Source: Toxonevra muliebris
Lineage: Eukaryota; Arthropoda; Insecta; Diptera; Pallopteridae
Reading direction: 5' to 3'
DNA: 64,000 bases
Assembly (NCBI GenBank): GCA_963691655.1
Contig: OY829327.1
Span: 57,300,079 to 57,364,078, forward strand
Under the pieces are notes generated by a model that had not been told where the DNA came from, did no database searches, and worked only from the letters and a program-made list of their open reading frames with translations. Positions 61,273 to 64,000 of the stretch are shown here, one piece after another. Both the position numbers and the translations under genes were made by a program. Positions within the stretch are counted from its first letter, which is position 1; each line of letters begins with the position of its first letter.

Positions 61273-62270
61273 ATGGCTCAAAAAACTAATGCTGCAACTA
61301 GAGATGATTCGATACAAGTAAATACGAGTAAATACTCGATACTTTTCATTCGATTCAAGTAATTTTTTTACTCGATGCCATGCCATAAATATTTTACTTG
61401 GTATCGACAAAAAAGGGTCAGTATCGGATACTCGATACTTTTGGAAAACATTGGTTTATAAAACTGAAATATTGTTATACAATTTTTAAAGTTGTGAGTG
61501 GTATTGCAATATTTTACAGCAATTAATAATATATTTCAAAATACTACTGCAGAATTATTCAACATGCATATTCAAAATGTTTCAGTTCATATTGCAATAT
61601 TCCAATGCATGTAAATATTGCAGTACAGTATTGAAGTTCTAGAAAATATTGCCTCCCATGCATGTAGAACATAATGTTTACTGAAACCTTTTCCTTAAAA
61701 TAAAATATTTTTAGCAAGCTATAATCTGTTGTTTAGTTTTCCTTCTATTATAAATTTTCTAACGATTTCCATCTAAATATAATAAATATCATATACTTAA
61801 GTTAATGTCATTTCTATATGATTCAGATGTTTCCAGTCGAAATATCTCAAAACCATGATGTATTGGCGAAAAACTCGTGTTGAGTAGTGTAAACTGTAGG
61901 TTAAACCATGTGGTATCATAATTTGCCGTTCTGGCCTGAATGTGTTCCTCGAGAGCCACTTAAACGAAAAAAAGGGTAATTTGTCTCTTTAAAGGAGTAT
62001 TCGATACAAGTACATATTCGATACTTTTTCCCAATATTTTCGGTTGCATGGATACTTTTATTCGATATAAGTAATGAGTAAAAGTATCGATACTATGTGG
62101 GTATCGAATCAACACTAGCTGCAACTAGCGGGAGGTCTAAAAACGTCCCTGACAAGAAAAAATGTCTCTCGCTCTTCGTGATATTCAAAATAACACATTA
62201 AGTATTAGGAAAGCTGCAACAATATACGAAATTCCAAGATCAACAATTCAAGATCAATCAATAGAGCAAA
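61273..62270 (+). pseudogene. pogo-like transposase N-terminus interrupted by a hAT MITE
   Basis: ATG at 61273 begins MAQKTNAA and is interrupted at 61298. After the insert the sequence continues TSGRSKNVPDKKK. Then, following a one-base shift, it reads SLALRDIQNNTLSIRKAATI and YEIPRSTIQDQ, the pipsqueak-type helix-turn-helix of pogo/Tigger transposases. Beyond 62270 a 40-bp tandem duplication (near 62296-62374) and loss of the DDE region follow. Confidence 0.75.
61299..62117. mobile_element. hAT MITE with perfect 8-bp target duplication
   Basis: GCTGCAAC is duplicated exactly at 61291-61298 and 62118-62125. TIRs are TAGAGATGATTCGATA and, in complement, TAGTGTTGATTCGATA. Inside each end the words CGATACTTTT and ATTCGATAYAAGTA recur many times, like the subterminal repeats that hAT transposases bind. 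It is 819 bp, non-coding. Confidence 0.85.
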
Positions 62271-62857
62271 AACAAATGGGCGTTTGCTTACAAAAAATTA
62301 TGGATGGAAAACTATTTTTCTTAAATGTATTTTTCATTATGGATGGAAAACTATTTTTCTTAAATGTATTTTTCGTGCCAAAGCAATGGGCACGAAATTA
62401 AGTTTTAAAATGAAGGCACACATATTTAAATATACCTGTGAAAAATTTTCATCCACCATTTTTTGTAAGCAAAATCTCTATGGATTCCCTATTGACTACA
62501 TATGTATATGTACCTATATGCTAATGAGTATTTTGCTTTCTTTTTATATCAAATGAATTGTTTTGAATTAGTTTTTCCTCGTTTCTATTATAAAAATAAT
62601 TTTTTTTTTCAAAATAAGCGATAAAAATATATAAATTGCATATATATTATTTATTTTGATAATGGCCGGTAACTAGAGATTTTGTGGCCGATAACTAGAA
62701 AAACACCACTATTTCAAGAAAAACAACAAAAACATAAAAAAATAGGTAATAAGTTTTAATTTTTTTTAGTTAATAATATTTTGAATGGTTTAGAATTTAT
62801 ATTGTTACAAAGTTTTAAAAAAAAGTTAATTGGCCGATCACTAGTGGCGTAACCCTA

Positions 62858-63640
62858 CAGCAAATTGGGCTAATGATGTTTCAAAAAAATTCTGTAAATT
62901 TTATAATGCAACATCAATTAAATTTCATACTACTTAGTATCGTATCAGTTGTTTTTAATTCACATTATTATTATTGACGTAATATTTGCCTTCAAGTTTT
63001 TTTTATTTGGTTTCTTTTATTTAGCCAAATTTCAATAAATAAAATCAAATTTAAGTACTTTGTTAATCTAATCTACATTTTTGCTTTTATTTTCTGGCAT
63101 TTATGTTTATTTATTGTAAATATTTCCATAGTTTTAAAAGATAATGCGGGTACAAGGTAAATTATATTTCGTTATGTCCTTAAAATCCCAAACACGTGTT
63201 AACATATTATAAATTTTACGATACTCTGATACAAATATATACTTGCATATTGTGAAATTACTTCTTTTATTATAACACACACACACACACACATACATTC
63301 AGTGATATCATTTTATTTCTTAGATTAGTTTACAATTTCCATCAAGACTGTATAATTTTAATTGGGTTATATCTTTAAATTGCAAGTGTTATTGCAGTAT
63401 TTGTTTTCTAAAATAATCTTTTTAGATTAAAGTAAATAAAGCTTCTTGAGGGTACGTTTATAAACAAACATATATTAAATTTATCCTTACGCAAAAATGT
63501 AAAACGTTTCCAATTCGCGCTTCTTTAGGAAGCAGATTTGAATTCGTCATATATGAGAGAACGAAATCCAATGAGGTTGTTTTGTTTAATTATTCGGCTG
63601 TGATCGTAAAATTTCTGTCATTCTCTCACTCTTTTATTTT
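62858..63640. other. AT-rich intergenic with CA microsatellite
   Basis: A CA repeat lies at 63276-63293. Nothing else was recognised. Confidence 0.6.
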
Positions 63641-64000
63641 CTTACTAGCCCAGCTTCGCTGCCCAACGTTGGCAAAGTTTGGATAATACGGAAAAGAAAG
63701 GCACAAAAACCTTTTGGAAAGGAAATGACCATATGAGCGTGGCAATCTCCGATCTAACTAATAACATCAACATTTTTTTCAGTTAATACTATCCACATCC
63801 CATCTTAACATAAACATTCATCGTATTTCCTGCTATGGCTAACTAATAACCTTCATAAACAAACTCTCATTGTTTTCCCTGCTATGACGTTTCAAGCATA
63901 TCCTTTGTATGAGAGGTGCCATGCCTACTTGCCCAAAAATAATTACATTCGGTCTAATAACTACTACCACCATACTGCCCTCACACGCAAACTGTCATTG
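63641..64000. repeat. Unclassified repeat region with loosely periodic unit
   Basis: Starts near CTAGCCCAGCTTCGCTGCC. From about 63750 a unit of roughly 55-60 bp containing AAACWNTCATYGTTTTCCCTGCTATG recurs imperfectly, and it continues past the window end. It resembles the internal tandem portion of a short interspersed or Helitron-like repeat. The class is not determined. Confidence 0.35.

Larger units (their letters stand above)
60500..62857. mobile_element. pogo/Tigger-like element with nested insertions
   Basis: TIRs TAGGGTWACGSCACTAGTGA begin at 60500 and, in complement, end at 62857. Variants of CTAGTGATC / TAACTAGA recur next to both ends. The interior holds a transposase N-terminus of the pogo type on the plus strand, a GC-rich block at 60600-60950 and a hAT MITE at 61299-62117. 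TA target duplication is likely but not clean at the right side (CA). Confidence 0.7.

Noticed and set aside
63276..63293. CA run as a possible CRISPR-like or regulatory repeat
   Set aside because: It is a simple dinucleotide microsatellite.
1..64000. tRNA, rRNA or other structured RNA genes
   Set aside because: By eye no A/B-box pair or cloverleaf, and no rRNA-like conserved stretch, stood out. A tRNAscan or Rfam run would be needed to exclude them fully.

Overview
This window looks like nuclear DNA of a higher (calyptrate-like) fly. It is very AT-rich, has spliceosomal introns with GT..AG borders, carries insect-type GPI-anchored M1 aminopeptidases, and is packed with decayed dipteran transposons (Tc1/mariner including a DD37E type, hAT, PIF/Harbinger, pogo/Tigger, Penelope-like, and RNase H-bearing non-LTR elements). 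The species is not determined here. I see no convincing tRNA, rRNA or CRISPR.

Only two genes look intact, both on the minus strand and both M1-family zinc aminopeptidases (aminopeptidase N type). The gene at 18337-11965 is the main result. Eight exons join in one uninterrupted frame of 1818 codons that encodes two complete M1 modules in tandem: one signal peptide, two GAMEN and HEXXH-X18-E active sites, and a single C-terminal GPI-type tail. Its fourth exon fuses the C-terminal end of copy 1 directly to the N-terminal domain of copy 2. The gene at 46964-42379 has six exons and encodes a conventional single-module enzyme of 959 residues. Both products should sit on the outer face of the plasma membrane, where this family trims N-terminal residues from peptides, commonly in the gut.

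Layout. 1-2500: a 40-bp palindromic tandem array and AT-rich DNA. 2513-5650: pieces of non-LTR retrotransposons in conflicting orientations. 8631-10619: an element with long terminal inverted repeats (TIRs) and a Tc1-like transposase relic. 11110-11682: a hAT relic. 11965-18337: the two-module aminopeptidase. 18500-42300: intergenic DNA with Harbinger, hAT-like, fold-back, non-LTR, Tc1 and Transib-like remnants. 40847-42126 and 47758-49366: two non-autonomous elements that share the terminus TA-ACGTAA and flank the second gene. 42379-46964: the single-module aminopeptidase. 50442-62857: further nested transposons, including a DD37E element inserted in another DD37E copy and a hAT MITE (miniature inverted-repeat element) inserted at the start of a pogo-like transposase. 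The rest is AT-rich DNA in which I recognise nothing.

All calls come from reading the sequence. No alignment, database search or transcript evidence was available. Coordinates of decayed elements are approximate unless a target-site duplication (TSD) is given.
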